Under the pieces are notes generated by a model. The model did not search any database. It was not told the origin of the DNA and saw only the letters and a program-made list of their open reading frames with translations. From Platanthera guangdongensis (Eukaryota > Streptophyta > Magnoliopsida > Asparagales > Orchidaceae): DNA of 64,000 nucleotides. Shown here in pieces: positions 11,781-24,338 of this stretch (position 1 is the first letter of the stretch; the number at the start of each line of letters is the position of its first letter). The DNA lies in contig CM077160.1 in assembly GCA_039583875.1 (NCBI GenBank), positions 112,487,314 through 112,551,313 on the forward strand. Direction: 5' to 3'. The position numbers were made by a program, and so were the translations under genes.

Positions 11781-14700
11781 TTATTTTAGACTTCCTCCAT
11801 CTAACATTCCTAACTGATTTAGGAAGAATGTGTGTTTCTTTTCATCCAAGGGCTTGGTGAAAATATCTCCCCTTTGTAAATCAGTTGAGATATATTGCAG
11901 TTCAATTTTATTCTTTTCAACATTATCCCTTAAGAAGTGATGTCTAATTTCTATGTGTTTTGTCCTACTATGGAGGACTGGATTTTGAGCTATAGAAATA
12001 GCACTGGTGTTATCACAAAAGATTTTAGACTTCTCTAAGTTGTAGCCATAGTCTAGGAGTTGGTTTTGAATCCACAAGATTTGTGAACAACAACTGCCTG
12101 CAGCCATATATTCAGCTTCAGCAGTTGAAGTTGACACAGAAGTTTGTTTCTTGCAAAACCAAGAGACAAGTCTGTCACCAAGGAACTGACAAGTTCCAGT
12201 GGTGTTTTTCCTGTCAATTCTGCATCCAGCATAATCAGCATCAGAAAATCCAGTTAAATCAAATGCTGAATCTTTTGGATACCAGAGACCTAGATTTAGA
12301 CAACTTTTAACATACCTGAGAATCTTCTTTACTAGTGTTAGGTGTGACTCTCTAGGGCTTACTTGGAACCTAGCACATATACATGTAGCAAACATTATAT
12401 CTGGTCTACTAGCTGTAAGGTACAGTAAAGAGCCAATCATTGCTCTATATGTTGTCTGATCAACAGGTTTCCCATGTTCATCAGCATCCAATACAGCATT
12501 GGTAGGCATGGGTGTTTTCATGCAAGATGCTTCAGACATACTAAATTTCTTAACCAATTCATTTGCATACTTGGTTTGAGAAATAAAGATGCCTTCAGCA
12601 TGTTGTTTGACTTGCAATCCTAGGAAGAAGGATAGCTCATCCATGCTACTCATTTCAAATTTGGAATGCATTAGGTTGGAAAACCTTCTGCACAATTGTG
12701 AATCAGTAGAACCAAAAATAATATCATCTACATAAATCTGTACTAGTAGGGTATGGGACTTATGGGTTCTAATGAAAAGAGTTTGGTCTACTCTAACCCT
12801 TATAAATCCATTTTCCAAAAGGAAGCATGCTAGGGTCTCATACCATACTCTAGGAGCTTGCTTGAGACCATATAATGCTTTGTTCAACCTAAAAACATAA
12901 TCAGGATAAGTTGGAGAGATAAAACCTGGAGGTTGTCTGACATATACTTCTTCTTTGATGTCTCCATTTAGAAATGCACTTTTCACATCCATCTGATATA
13001 CCTTGAAGCCTTTATGTGCTGCATAAGCTAAGAATATTCTGATGGCTTCCAATCTTGCAACTGGTGCAAAAGTCTGGTCATAGTCTATGCCTTCTTCTTG
13101 AGAATATCGTTGAGCAACTAGCCTTGCCTTGTTTCTTACAATTACTCTTTGATCATCCAGTTTGTTTCTGAACACCACTTTGTTCCAACAATGGAGTGAT
13201 CTTTAGGCTTTGGCACTAGTTCCCACACTTTGTTCCTTTCAAATTGATACAACTCTTCTTGCATTGCAATGATCTAGTGTGGATCTTGCTCTGCATCTTG
13301 AATGAACTGAGGTTCAATTTGAGATAGGAAGCAAGTGTGCAACAGGTTTTGGTTGACCTGATTTCTGGTTTGCACACCAGCTGAGATGTCTCCAATTATT
13401 TGGGAAACTGGATGGTCTCTTGATGTTACTAAATCAACAGGGGGTGTTGATTGTTCACCACCCTGTGTTGTTGTTTCCTCTTGTGGTACAACAACTGGCT
13501 CTTCAAGTTGTTTTTCTTCAATATGTTGAATACTTTCTTCATCTTCACTACTTTTCTCTTTTTGAGTAACCCGTAACTTGTTCAAGTCTTCAACAAGAGA
13601 ATGTTCCTGCAAAGGTGCTATGGTAGAAGTGTTCTTCTCTTTGAAAGACATGTTAGATTCATCAAATGATATATGAACAGATTCCTCAATTTTTAGAGAT
13701 GATTTATTATAAACCCTATAAGCCTTACTAATCATGGAGTATCCCAGAAACACTCCTTCATCAGCTTTAGTTTGAAATTTTGCTAAATATTTCTTGTCAT
13801 TATTATGTATATAACAAATGCAGCCAAAAACCCTAAAATAATCAACTTTAGATTTCTTCCCTTTGAGTAATTCATAAGGAGTCTTTACCTTTAGTTTATG
13901 TATCAAACTTCTATTCAGCACATAGTTGGAGGTGTTCACTGCCTCTGCCCAAAAGGATAGAGGAAGATGAGCATCTGACAACAATGTAGTGGCAGATTCA
14001 ATAAGGGTTCTATTTTTCCTTTCAGCTACCCCATTTTGTTGAGGAGTTCTAGGAGCTGAGAAAGTATGCCTGATCCCTTCACTCTGACAGAACTCTTGCA
14101 TAAGAAGAGAATCAAACTCTATCACATTATCACTTCTGATCAGGGCAATGTGAGTATTGAACTCAATCTGTATACATTTGAGAAACTCTGTCAAACACTT
14201 AAAGTTATCAGACTTCTTCCTCAGAAAGAACACCCAAGTGAATCTAGAGAAGTCATCTACAACTACTAAAGTGTAAGATTTCTCTCCTAGGCTTTGTACT
14301 GTGATGGGTCCAAAGAGATCCATGTGTAACAGATACAAGATCCTAGGTGAATCACTCTTATTAAGTGACTTAAAACTATTTTTAGTTTGCTTGTCTAATT
14401 GACAAGCCCTGCAGAGTCCTTCCTTCTTGTAGGGGCCAGAAGGTAGTCCTCTAACAAGGTTGTCCTTGGATAGCCTAGCAATAGTTCTAAGGTTTAAGTG
14501 TTCTAGTCTCTTATGCCATAAAATGTTTGGTCTACAGACAGAATTGAACAGGCAAATATCTACATCTGTTGAAAGAAAATGTACTAGATAGATATTACCT
14601 TTCCTTTTACCTGTCAACACAGTTGTGTTGTCCTCTGACTTGATCTTGCATAATGCTTTGCTGAAGGTCACCTGGTAGCCTTCATCACATAGCTGACTGA

Positions 14701-14938
14701 TGCTTATCAAATTGTTATTCAGTCCTTCCACATAAGCTACCTTCTTGAATGTTACTGATCCAATCTGGACTGCACCATATCCTTTAGTTTGTCCAAAGTT
14801 TGAATCACCAAAGATAACTTTGGGTCCAAGCTTGGCTTTAAAGGATGTGAGGTTGTCCTTGTTTCCTGTCATGTGCTTAGAGCACCCACTATCCAAGTAC
14901 CATTGCTGGTTTGATGTTGGATAGGTCTTCACCTGCAC
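11781..14938 (-). pseudogene. pol: SIRE-A pol: protease-integrase-RT-RNase H (broken)
   Basis: The first frame (14938-13274) starts within the protease (WYLDSGCSKHMTG, catalytic D-S-G) and runs through the integrase: WHKRLEHLNLRT, CRACQLDKQTKNS (zinc-binding C-x2-C), then the D-D-E core MDLFGP, IRSDNVIEF and NGVAERKNR. The first zinc-region GH is EH here. TAG at 13274-13276 replaces the TGG of SIRE-B, and one base is lost near 13175. The second frame (13178-11781) holds RT with the intact YVDD catalytic box ([13 protein letters not shown]) and RNase H ([22 protein letters not shown]), ending DGGSLK. Two lesions make it non-functional. Confidence 0.92.
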
Positions 14939-14989
14939 ATAAAATAATTCATTTATTTTTGACCCAGTTTACCTTGGGCCTAGGTTGAT

Positions 14990-16970
14990 AACCTTTAAAC
15001 TCAGAAATAAAAGACATCCCAGGTTGACTCTTATAACCTTCAGGATGATATCTCCTTGGAGGTATAATCCATTCAGTATAAGGGTTAAATATTTGGGATG
15101 AAGGACTCCTAGGATTGGATTTTGATTTTCCCTTGAAAGAATTTCCAGAGCTCTGACATCTGTTCGACGATCGTGGAGCTGCGTTCGACGATCTTGGGTC
15201 AGATCGTCGAGCTCCGTTCGACGGTCGACTATGGAAGAGTTCAGGAATTAGAGATCGTCGACCTGAGTTCGACGATTTTGCTTGAGATAGTCGATCTGCG
15301 TTCGGCGATCGTCGAGCTCCATTCGATGATTTCTGCTGGGACTTAGTTTACTTAGGCAGATCAGAATTTTTCCTAGCTACCTCTACAACTCCCTTTCCTT
15401 TATCAGAAATAAACTTGATTGGAGTTGTTAGAACTATGGGTTAGCTGGATGAAGCACCCAAGCCCAGTGTACTATTAAATCTGGAGTTCACTATGCTTGT
15501 GATGTCCATCAGCTTGATACTTCTCCCATTAAGGGATTCTTCAAGCTTCTTGGCCTCTGATAGCTCACCTTTCAGTGAAACTATCTGCTCCCTACAGCAA
15601 TCCAACTCCTGAGAGAGTTTGAGGTTTTCTGACTTTAAGGTATTATGTTCAGATAAATGATTTCTGAGAGAGATAATTTCTTTCTCAGATTTTAGCAAGT
15701 CCAAACATAATGCTTTAAACTCAGATTTAAAGTCCTCTGAATTGAAATCAAATGAACTAATTACCTGTCTTCTTCAAGTTGAGTCTCTGAGTCTGACTCT
15801 GACTCTGAGTCTTCTTCATCTGAATTATGTTGTGAGGCATTGATTGTCATCATACAGAACTCCTTCTCTTCTACATCATCTTCATCATCACTGGAGCTGG
15901 ATGAGGCTTCTGACTCCTCTTCAGTCTCACTCCAGGATTCAGCAACAAATCCCTTTCTTGTGTGTTTGTTTTTGCTTGAGGAGGGCTTGCCATTGTCATT
16001 CCTCTTGAAGTCTTTCTCCTTTCTTCTTTCTTTCTTGTGCCTTCTGTCCTTGTTTTTGTTTTCTGGACAGTCAGGTACAATGTGCCCTGGTTTCCTGCAA
16101 CCAAAGCAAACAATTTCTTTATTGTTAGACTTATCATACCTTGGCTTATCATGCTCCTTGTATGATCTCTTTCTGAAGTCCTTTCTAGACATCTTGTAGA
16201 ATCTTTTGGCCAACAGACTGAGCAGTTCATCATTGCCTGTGACTTTGTCTTCAGGCTGATCTTCAGTTGCTTTGAAGGCTATTGTCTTTTCTTTTCTTGT
16301 GGCTGGTGAAGCAGCCTTCTGCTCTTCTTCTCTGTTCTTAATGAGCAGCTCATAAGATTTGAGCTTTGCTCAAAAGGGCTTCTGTGGTGATCTCATTCAA
16401 ACTTTTGGCATCCATGATTGGCCAGATTCTTGAATCCCAAGTGCTAGGGAAGCACATTAGGATTTTGTCATTAAGTTCAGTTAGTGATATCTCCTTATCC
16501 AAAGTCCTGAGTTCACTAACTATCAGACTAAGTCTATTGTATATATCTCCAACTGATTCAGCTTCTCCCTTCTTGAAATTTTCATATTGAGATATGAGGT
16601 GGGATCTTCTGTCCTTTCTCTCATCAGCTGAGCATGAGACTATTTAAGAGAGTTTATCCCAGATTTCCTTTGCTGAATTGCATTCAGCCACCTTTTGAAA
16701 GATGTCATCAGACATGGTCTGGGCTAAGCTGTTCATAGCCTTGGCATCAGCTACCTTCCACTTCTTGATATCAGCATTTGTTCCTGATGGAGGTGGAACA
16801 ACATTTGTACTTGAGTTCTCTGGAGGTCTTGGACAAACTGTCAAAATAGAATTAAAAATATCCTCGTCAATAGAATTCATGTATAATCTGATCCTTGCTT
16901 TCCAAAGTGCAAACTTGGATAGATTGCACACTGGAGGTCTGGTGCTAGCATAATCTTTGTTTTGGGCCAT
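14990..16970 (-). pseudogene. gag: SIRE-A gag (broken)
   Basis: Starts at ATG 16970 (MAQNKDYASTRPPVCNLSKF), matching SIRE-B gag. TAA at 16644-16646 replaces a glutamate codon of SIRE-B, and a further frame break near 16360-16370 follows. The zinc-knuckle section (16213-15761) keeps CFGCRKPGHIVPDC, a C-x2-C-x4-H-x4-C motif, followed by a Lys/Arg-rich tract and a Ser/Glu/Asp-rich region. Another break precedes a coiled-coil segment (15704-15441: SEKEIISLRNHLSEHN). The C-terminal part holds the palindrome cluster. Gag proteins form the virus-like particle and bind element RNA. This copy cannot do so. Confidence 0.88.
15161..15330. repeat. Palindrome cluster inside SIRE-A gag 3' part
   Basis: Copies of the TTCGACGATC / ATCGTCGA motif at the place where SIRE-B gag codes for SSN-x-x-RRS repeats. 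Here frame breaks have destroyed the coding reading, but the motif is retained. Confidence 0.9.
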
Positions 16971-17089
16971 GATTTGTGAAAACAAAATCTAATAATAAAC
17001 TCAAAAGAAAACAGATCTAACTAGGAATCTTTGGGTTCAGGTGTTAGCCTGTGCAACCACCAAGGTGTGGTATGTTTAACCAACCTCGG

Positions 17090-17100
17090 CTTTGATACCA
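17090..17100 (-). other. SIRE-A primer-binding site
   Basis: TGGTATCAAAG on the - strand, two bases inside the 5' LTR end. This matches the initiator-methionine tRNA 3' end used by copia elements, with AAAG instead of the usual AGAG. Confidence 0.8.
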
Positions 17101-17102
17101 AT

Positions 17103-18639
17103 TGAAAGTGCAGCTAGATCTGATATACTCTAGAGGGGGGTGAATAGAGTATATGGTGCTTAAAAACTTTTTACAACAATTGTTGTGATCTGAGTGAACA
17201 GGGAAGCAACTATTAAATCTAATCACAAAATAACCTACAACAGAGATTAATTACAGATCTAAACTAATCACAAAACAATCACAACCAGAAATAAAAGATA
17301 AAGACAAGCAAGCCAGAAGACACAAGGAGCTATAGTGGTTCCCCTAAACTTGGGTACATCCACTCTTCTACCACCCTAGGTAGGAATCCACTGCAGGATG
17401 AGTTGATCAGGTGTCCTGGGCACCAATGAGCTTTTGATAAGGTGCTCAAAAACCAAATCAGATTTTTTGATCAGGTGTCTTGCCACCAATGAGCTTTTGA
17501 CAAGGTGCTCAAAAACCAAACACAAACTTTTGAAGGGAGTTTGAGAAACACTTTACAGAGATGGGAATGAGAGAGTTATGGAAGTCTTCTCTTTCTCAGA
17601 GCAGCTGAGAAGACTATGTGGATTTTATGTTGTCAAAGCTCCCCCTGAGTTCTTGAGATGTTCAGGAAATGAAGCTTTGCTGTAGGGTGATAGGCCTTCA
17701 GAAGTTGATCACCAGCAAATGATGATTTCAGCAACAGCTGAAATATTAGGTGTCTGGAGTCTTTGAAAGATGTTAGCCTTGAACACTTGAATCATAGGAG
17801 ATCAGAAGATTTCAGAAGATTTGATCTCCTTGGATGTGTGTTCTTGTATGAATTCTTTGAGACAGAGAATGTTTTGTTCTTGTTCTTCTTGTCTGTATTG
17901 TCTCTTCTGATCTGTGTTCTGAGTGATGGAGAGATTCAAAAATCTTGTATTTTATTCTCTGGTACTGAATAGAAAATCATCCTCTGTCAAGAATAGCCGT
18001 TGGCCTGTCATTAATTGCATCCTTAATTGCAAATGTCTTCTGGGGGAAAGTCCAAAGAAACATTCCTTGATAATCCCTTGAAACTTGGTCCAGAATAAAT
18101 GAAAACGGCTAGAAAATCTTCTGAATTAATTGCTGAATAACTCCTGAATTTGAATCTTAAAAAATCCTTTAACTCATCAGAAAACGTCGAACTGAGCTCT
18201 GCTATCGTCGAACTGAGCTCAGCGATTTGGACTTATACAGCAACAGAGATCATCGATCTGAGCTCAACTATCGTCGAACTGAGCTCAGAGATAGAGAATC
18301 AATACTGAGTCAAGATCGTCGAACTGAGCTCGCAGATCGTCGAATGGAGTTCGACGATTTGTTGAAGTTGAGCTCAGCGATCGTCGAATGCAGTTCGACG
18401 ATCTGTCGAAGATGAGCTAGACGATCGTCGATTGGAGTTCGACGATTCGTCGTACTGAGCTCGACGATATGACTTAGTCTTCAAACTGAAAATCCTTGGT
18501 CTTGAGGGCAGCTTCCAAATCTAAGTACTAACCCTTAGACTCAATTCTAATTGACCTTTAGAGCTATACAGGAGGTCAAAAACAGGTTTCCTAGAGACAT
18601 AGTGATCCTGACCCAAATTAGTAATAGGGTGTTCCAATA
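17103..18639 (-). repeat. SIRE-A 5' LTR
   Basis: Mirrors 6513-8050 over its full length. The outer end reads TTCCAATA instead of TTCCAACA, so the terminal CA has mutated. The TSD GGGTG follows at 18640-18644. The palindrome cluster is at 18185-18469. Confidence 0.95.
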
Positions 18640-18662
18640 GGGTGCCATTGCCAGCGGCCACC

Positions 18663-19003
18663 TCAAGCTCCTGCACGGGGTGGCCTACTACGCGAGTTGA
18701 ACGCGCGAACGGACTCCAGCCCACGGCGAGCGAGACGAAGCTGCATATCGACCATGCTGATGATGGCATCAGGGTTGGTTCTATCGACATCTAACTCGGT
18801 ATCTGCCTCGGAAGATAAGCGAGCGCACTCGTTCTCCAGCCATTCGATGCGTCGTTCCGCCGCCTGCTTATCCAACATCAGCGAATGAATGAGGCGCGCG
18901 TGTTTCTGGAACAACTTGCCATTCTTGCGCCTCATTTCCGCCGGGTTCGCAGGGTCGCCAAGGTAAGCTTCAATCCCGTCAAGGGGAGGAAGAGTCGGGA
19001 CGG
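18663..19003 (-). pseudogene. Tat antisense extra gene A, 3' exon part
   Basis: Continues the third exon of gene A (31407-31456) after removal of the Athila element: the frame PRQPAV joins to PTLPPLDGIEAYLGDPANPA without a break, the TSD supplying the shared bases. It encodes a charged, probably helical segment (HSLMLDKQAAERRIEWLENE, then MVDMQLRLARRGLESVRAF) and reaches a stop at 18663-18665. The overlapping frame stays open (VVGHPVQELEVAAGNGT) towards 6507, so the native C-terminus may have been lost by a frameshift. No known family recognised. Confidence 0.6.
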
Positions 19004-20622
19004 TGATGATTTTTCTTGCTAACAAGTAATAATTCAATGTGATTTCATTCTACATTCTAATACAATTATGTAGATGGACTTAACTAGATTGAATTAGCAT
19101 TCAGGCAAGCGCACCTATCAATCGTAATATATGAGAAATCTACATCTCGTGTCGTATTCCACAGGGTCGTTTCAACTATTCGTACTCACCCTCCCTTTAT
19201 TATCATACCTCTAAACAAAAGTGATATTTAAACTACATTAACCTAACTATGACCAATTAGATAATTCAGTATTGGAGAAATAAAAACGATAGAACATGAA
19301 GCTTTTAAATAATTACATGGACAATTTCATTTACTAGTTTAATTCTAAGCGATCATGACATGAAAATACTGTTACATTTGTGCAATGTAAAGGTTAATTT
19401 TTCATCAAAATTCTCTCTCGAGCAATTCCAAATCTAAACCTAAGATAGTAAATTTTCTCTCGAACAATTCACAACACTCAAGTTCGCATTAAACAAATTA
19501 CCTTTATTACTACATAAATTCATGAATTCTATCGCTAAATTAACATGAATCCTTTTATTCGTGTTCTAATTTTCCAAACAAAATATCTCTCGATCATAAA
19601 GTTTGAATTACAAAGGGGATTATCATCACAATATGAACATACCAAAAGCATTGCAAAGAACCAATTTCTCAATCTAGCCAATTGCAAATTGTGTAAAACA
19701 AATAAGAAGTTCATAAGGAGGATTAAACTCTTTGTTTGATTGCATAAACACAAATAAAATACTACAAATGTAACATAAAAAAGGTGATACATGATTACTA
19801 AAATGTTCAAAGAGAAATTCATGCAAATTAAAACATAAATTGAAGATGGATCATCAAGAGAAAGAAAGGATTCAAGGGGTTAATGATTAAATAAAAAAAT
19901 ACATAAGAATACCCTTCAATCCTCCTTGTCTTGGATGCTCCCCTTCGGCCTCCAGCAGTTCTCCAATGCAGAAATGATCCAAAAGTCCTAAACAAATTTT
20001 TCTACAGGAAATTTATAGTTCCCTTGCAAACAGGTCGGACACGGGGTCGCACACGGCCGTGTGCCAGGCCGTGTGGACGGTTCCTAGGCGGTTCCTGGGC
20101 GGTTCCCCACGAAAAGGCGTGTCTGGTAGTGGGCTGTGTCAGATGACACGGGTATAGACACGGCCGTGTGTGCGGCCGTGTCCCTCAGACACGGGTTGAT
20201 CAGCAGTCGTGTGCAAAGATGACACGGGTATGCACACGGGCGTGTGCCATACCCGTGTGAGGCTCCACTGTCTACGCCCAAATTCATCAGCTCCAGGTGC
20301 ATAGGACACGGGTGGACACACGGCCGTGTGTCTGGCCGTGTGCACCAAATTTTTGTCCTGTCATCAGCCATGTAGACTCCGTGAACTCCTCTGTTTGCTC
20401 CGAAACTTTTAGGTCCATTGGTTGGCATTACCTGCAATAGAAAAATGATAGACTCAGTAAATGGTTTATTATAAGAACTGACAAGGACTTCTAAATACGC
20501 TCTTCTATCTATGATACGACAATTTCTTTGATATTATCATGAAATCAACACAAAAGGGGCAGGAGATGGTAGACATGATTACAATTATGATAGTAAAAAG
20601 CCTATCATAATCGTACTCATCA
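19004..20622 (-). repeat. Athila 3' LTR
   Basis: Runs from TGATGATTTTTCTTGC to CGTACTCATCA on the + strand. Mostly AT-rich, but holds a GC-rich block of ACACGGCCGTGTG-type palindromes at about 20035-20345. Short open readings inside it appear identically in the other LTR and are not genes. Confidence 0.96.
20035..20345. repeat. ACACGGCCGTGTG palindrome block in Athila LTR
   Basis: Near-perfect palindromes CACACGGCCGTGTG near 20051, 20157 and 20315, CACACGGGCGTGTG near 20235, plus half-sites (GGCCGTGTGG, GACACGGGTA). The same block recurs at about 30819-31129 in the 5' LTR. It contrasts sharply with the AT-rich surroundings. Confidence 0.93.
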
Positions 20623-20640
20623 AATACCCCCAGACTTAGA
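20623..20640 (-). other. Athila polypurine tract
   Basis: On the - strand TAAGTCTGGGGGTATT immediately precedes the 3' LTR start TGATGAG. This is the expected primer site for plus-strand DNA synthesis. Confidence 0.75.
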
Positions 20641-22270
20641 TGTTTGCTTGTCCCTAAGCAAACTAATTCAAACACCTGGGTTACCATTAAATAATTTTGC
20701 CTCCGCACACTGGTTGCTATGAATTTAAGAGAACTTTGATGATGTAATCGCATAGGAAATAATTTAGCAGACTTTTTTAAATATATATTTATCTTAAAAT
20801 TCCTCTAGTATATCATTTTAACTATCTCTCACTCGCTTTTAGAAATAAAAGTATAGTCATCTTTAACAAATATGAGGAGAAAATAACAATCTCTATAGGA
20901 TACGTATTAGTGTTTCAAAGCTTATAAGTACTCGTACTGATAATCATGAACTTACCCTTTTTACACCCTCATCACAACATAATTTAGAATTAGTAAGGTT
21001 GGATCCTTAGGACTTGAATTTTGGTGTAGCCTTTTTGGCTTAGGATAGAAGATTAAAGGTGAGGTAATTAAGGATAATTTTGATGAATTTTTCACACTTA
21101 AATCTTGATTGAGCCTTATGTTGGAAGGTACCTTAACATATTTCAATTTTATGTAAACACCCCCAGACTTTGCAATTTGTATATTTCCCACATTTTGAAG
21201 GGCACTCTATTTATATTTTTTTATATACATATATATTTTTTTTAACCAAGGGACCATAGTAGGGATCATTCCAAGTGGGTGCAAGTATACACGCACTCAG
21301 GCCACATATCACTATGTCTTTTTTTTTGGGTTCAAAGTAGGGATCATTCCAAGTGGGTGCAAGGATACACGCACTCAGGCCACATATCACAATGAACAAA
21401 TCATTCCAAGCAGGCATCAATGATAGGTGTGCTAATAGGTAAGGATTTGGCCTTGGTGGATTTTAATAGTAGAGCATCAAAAGGATGGGGATTAGGTTCA
21501 AATTGGGTGTGCAAGGGTATCATGTTAAAGGTGTTGGGATAACAAGGCTCAAGCTATCCAATAGGAGGCCTAAGTCATTTCCGCCCTTACTAATTAACTT
21601 ATGTAATGTTTTGAGGGATGCTAGAGGGTGAGTCCTAGACATCAATAGAGAGTAATTTTTAATTTTAAAACCCTAATACCAAATTATAAAAATGTTACAC
21701 TCATCGACTCACTTTATTATAGATAAATATATTTTCTAAAATAGAGTGTTGGATAGTTACTAATATAGAGGAGTAATCTTAAAATTAAATTATATAGAGA
21801 AAATTAAGCTAAAAAAAAATTTCTATGCTTAATTACGAAATCAACAAAGTTGAATACTCTATGAGTCTACATCAATTCATTTTAATCAGTGTGCGAAGGT
21901 AAATTAAATGTTTATAATCCCAAATGAAAGAAAAATGAGAGCTTAAAAGGTCAAACAAAAATTTGTAAAGGGGGGTATAACAACTTGAGTATTATGATAA
22001 GCAGATTAGAATTAATTGTAACCACATGAATAACCATTCTATCCCTAGACTTAAGATTTGCAATGTCCTCAGTGCAATGTAAAAAGCGGACATAGAGTGA
22101 TTTCATGATGATATATAAAAAAAACTGCTATCATAATAAGTAGAAGAGCACAGTAAAGAAACATGAGCTGTAATGAAATGCACTGATATATAATAGCTGA
22201 TTCAACTGAATACACTGATAAAAAAAAATACAAGATACGATATATGAAGATAGAACTACATCGATACATA
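20641..22270. other. Athila non-coding 3' internal region
   Basis: AT-rich sequence without a supported gene. It contains a direct duplication: a segment reading AGGGATCATTCCAAGTGGG, then GCACTCAGGCCACATATCAC, occurs at about 21254-21312 and again at about 21338-21391, roughly 85 bp apart, each flanked by T-runs. Confidence 0.6.
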
Positions 22271-23525
22271 TCAGAAGTACGCCTGGTGGTCTGTCGAATC
22301 GTCCGGGAAGGAAGGCGGTGCTGGAGCTGGCGGCTGGCGAGGGGAGATCCCAAGGTGGTCTCTAATCTGTGTGAGGAGAGCCTCGGTCCGCTGATGTGCC
22401 TCCTTAATTTCCTGTAAGCGCGGCGAGAGCTCGGTGTCGAAATACTGACGGAACTCGAGCGAGTATCGTGACTGAGGTGGAGGAGGTGCAGTAGACGACT
22501 CGCCATGAGCGTAGGTGGAACGGGGTGGAGGCACCAACGGCTCGTCGAGGTCAGGATCTATCTCATCCTCACTGTCATCCTGTATGTGCGGTCCACGTCG
22601 AGCAATAGAGTATATGACCCCTCCCCTGCCCTGACGGGCGGTGACGAGGCGGAGGGCGCGAAGACTAGCCATCGTGATAGGCGCGGTCTTTGCGACCACT
22701 GTCATCTGGGGGAGGGCTAAAAAGATGCCCATATTCTTCACGAGGCGAGTAATATAGGGTGCTACGCAAATAGACCCTATACGAGGGGTGTCAGCCTGAT
22801 GAAGAATGAACTGGGCTAGAAGATAACCGAGATGTAGAGGATATCGTGATGTCATGCTGTAGAGGTATAACAGATCCTGCCTACTAACAACTCCGGAGCT
22901 TTCGCCCCGACCGCTCAATGTGTGGCTGAGTAGATGGTGGATGTAATGGAGGGCGGGGGAAATCAATTTGGATGCCTTAGATCTCTTGGCCTCCTAGGCG
23001 CCTGTGTCAAAGGAAATCTGGCGCCAGATACCACCGGCCATATCGCGGTTAGGGGAGATCGAAGTGGAGTTCGGGGTAGGCCGCACTAAAAAGGAACGAG
23101 TCCTCATACACCCCTAAATATTGGGTGAATTGGAGCATGGTGAGTGTATAAAATGTGCCACCCACTCGAAATGAAACTATCCCCTCGGGCGCGTGTGGTG
23201 CGTCGATGAAATTAGGCCTAAAGCTGGAATAAAATGAAGATAGGAACTCTAAGGTGAGTTCCCTAAAGCCTAATTCCTCTATGGCAAAAAATTGACTCCA
23301 CCCCGTTACAGAAATTAGCCCCCTGACATCTCCAGCTAAGTTTATCTCCTCAAGTACGCTCCAATCAATCATGCGTATGTCTTGAAATTTTTTGGATTGC
23401 AAGCGGTTGAAGCGGGCGGTGTGTGATGCATCAGTGAAAATTAGCGGGGCAGCAGCATCCCGCCTCTCCGTGGAGACTTGTAATTCCGGTCGGCGACGGC
23501 GACCTCCACTTCTTTCGGAAGACAT
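22271..23525 (-). pseudogene. Athila extra ORF (ATHILA ORF-1/plant transposon protein type), broken
   Basis: ATG at 23525 gives SSERSGGRRRRPELQ, then DWSVLEEINLAGDVRGLIS and FRVGGTFYTLTMLQFTQYLG. The frame stops at 23049-23051. The homologous reading resumes one frame over (MAGGIWRQISFDTGA), meets a TAG at about 22996, then stays open to 22271: SKLISPALHYIHHLLSHTLS, GESSGVVSRQDLLYLYSM and a Pro-rich, Gln/Glu-containing tail (RYSLEFRQYFDTELSPRLQE). The layout matches the extra ORF downstream of pol in Athila elements, long annotated as env-like or ATHILA ORF-1. No signal peptide or membrane helix is clear. One frameshift and one nonsense codon disable it. Function unknown. Confidence 0.72.
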
Positions 23526-23649
23526 GACGCAGAAGGGGAAAAATGCGAGTGAAGGGGGACTAGAATTGGAAAAGATGGTGCCTTGGGGATCAGGCCACGG
23601 GATGAGTGATGCTGGGAGAGTGTTTGGAGTGAGCAAGGAAGAAATCCAC

Positions 23650-24175
23650 ACGGCCATATTTATACATGTTGAACACGGGTTCGCACACGGGCGTGTGTGA
23701 ACCCGTGTTAGGGAATCTGCAACCTCGTGGAACACGGGGTGCGTCGGTCCGTGTAAAATAATGGGACACGGGTGCGCACATGGGCGTGTGTGCACCCGTG
23801 TTAGGGGATCCGCGGCCTCGTGGAACACGGGCCTGCCTCGGTCCGTGTGGTCAAACTGGCTGGGGACAGCGCGTCAGGTGGACACGGGTGACAACACGGC
23901 CGTGTGTTGCCCCGTGTCGCAGCTGGCACGGTACATAAACACGGGTAGGTAGGTGACACGGCCGTGTGGACTCCAACACGCCCGTGTTCGGTGTCTCGAC
24001 ACATCGGTCTCGACGATCGTCGAGACCGATGAACACGGCTATGAACACGGGTTGGTGCGAACCCGTGTTGTGCTCGGGATGAAATTGCCCATTTGCGGAA
24101 TTAATTCCACACGGCTGGGCCTGAGCCTGTGTCACGTACACGGCCACCCACACGGCCGTGTGGTAAGCCGTGTGC
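23650..24175. repeat. Palindrome-rich block between Athila pol and extra ORF
   Basis: About a dozen sites of the LTR motif class: CACACGGGCGTGTGTG near 23683, CATGGGCGTGTGTGC near 23778, ACACGGCCGTGTGTTG near 23893, ACACGGCCGTGTGG near 23959 and 24151, with ACACGGG/CCCGTGT half-sites between. Open readings here (HTRPCAHPC-like strings) are artefacts of the repeat. Confidence 0.92.
24002..24031. repeat. Perfect 30-bp palindrome
   Basis: Each half is CATCGGTCTCGACGA or its reverse complement, with no spacer. Bases 24001 and 24032 do not extend it. The central 14 bases are TCGACGATCGTCGA, built from the same two arms as the SIRE motif. Confidence 0.97.
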
Positions 24176-24338
24176 CACTCCTAAAAATAATTGAACAGAA
24201 ATTTTTTTTTTCTCTCATTAAAATTTGATAGAAATTTCTTTTCATTTAAAATTTTTTTTTTAAAATTTTTCATTGCAACTAATTAGACTTATACTAAAGC
24301 AAGAATACTTAGAAACACCTATTATTCTTAATATTAAA

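Larger units (their letters stand above)
6513..18639 (-). mobile_element. SIRE-A: Ty1/copia SIRE/Maximus-type retrotransposon
   Basis: Complete by structure: LTRs of 1538 and 1537 bp, TSD GGGTG at 6508-6512 and 18640-18644, primer-binding site inside the right LTR, polypurine tract inside the left LTR. On the - strand the order is gag, protease-integrase, RT-RNase H, env-like gene. Every gene carries stops or frameshifts. The LTRs differ at roughly 38 positions by eye, about 2.5 percent, making it older than SIRE-B. It interrupts the Tat host between antisense genes B and A. Confidence 0.95.

Noticed and set aside
20084..20437. A 117-codon reading with Arg/Thr/Cys/Pro repeats, present in two copies (also 30868-31221).
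   Set aside because: It is the translated palindrome block of the Athila LTR. The duplicate is the other LTR.
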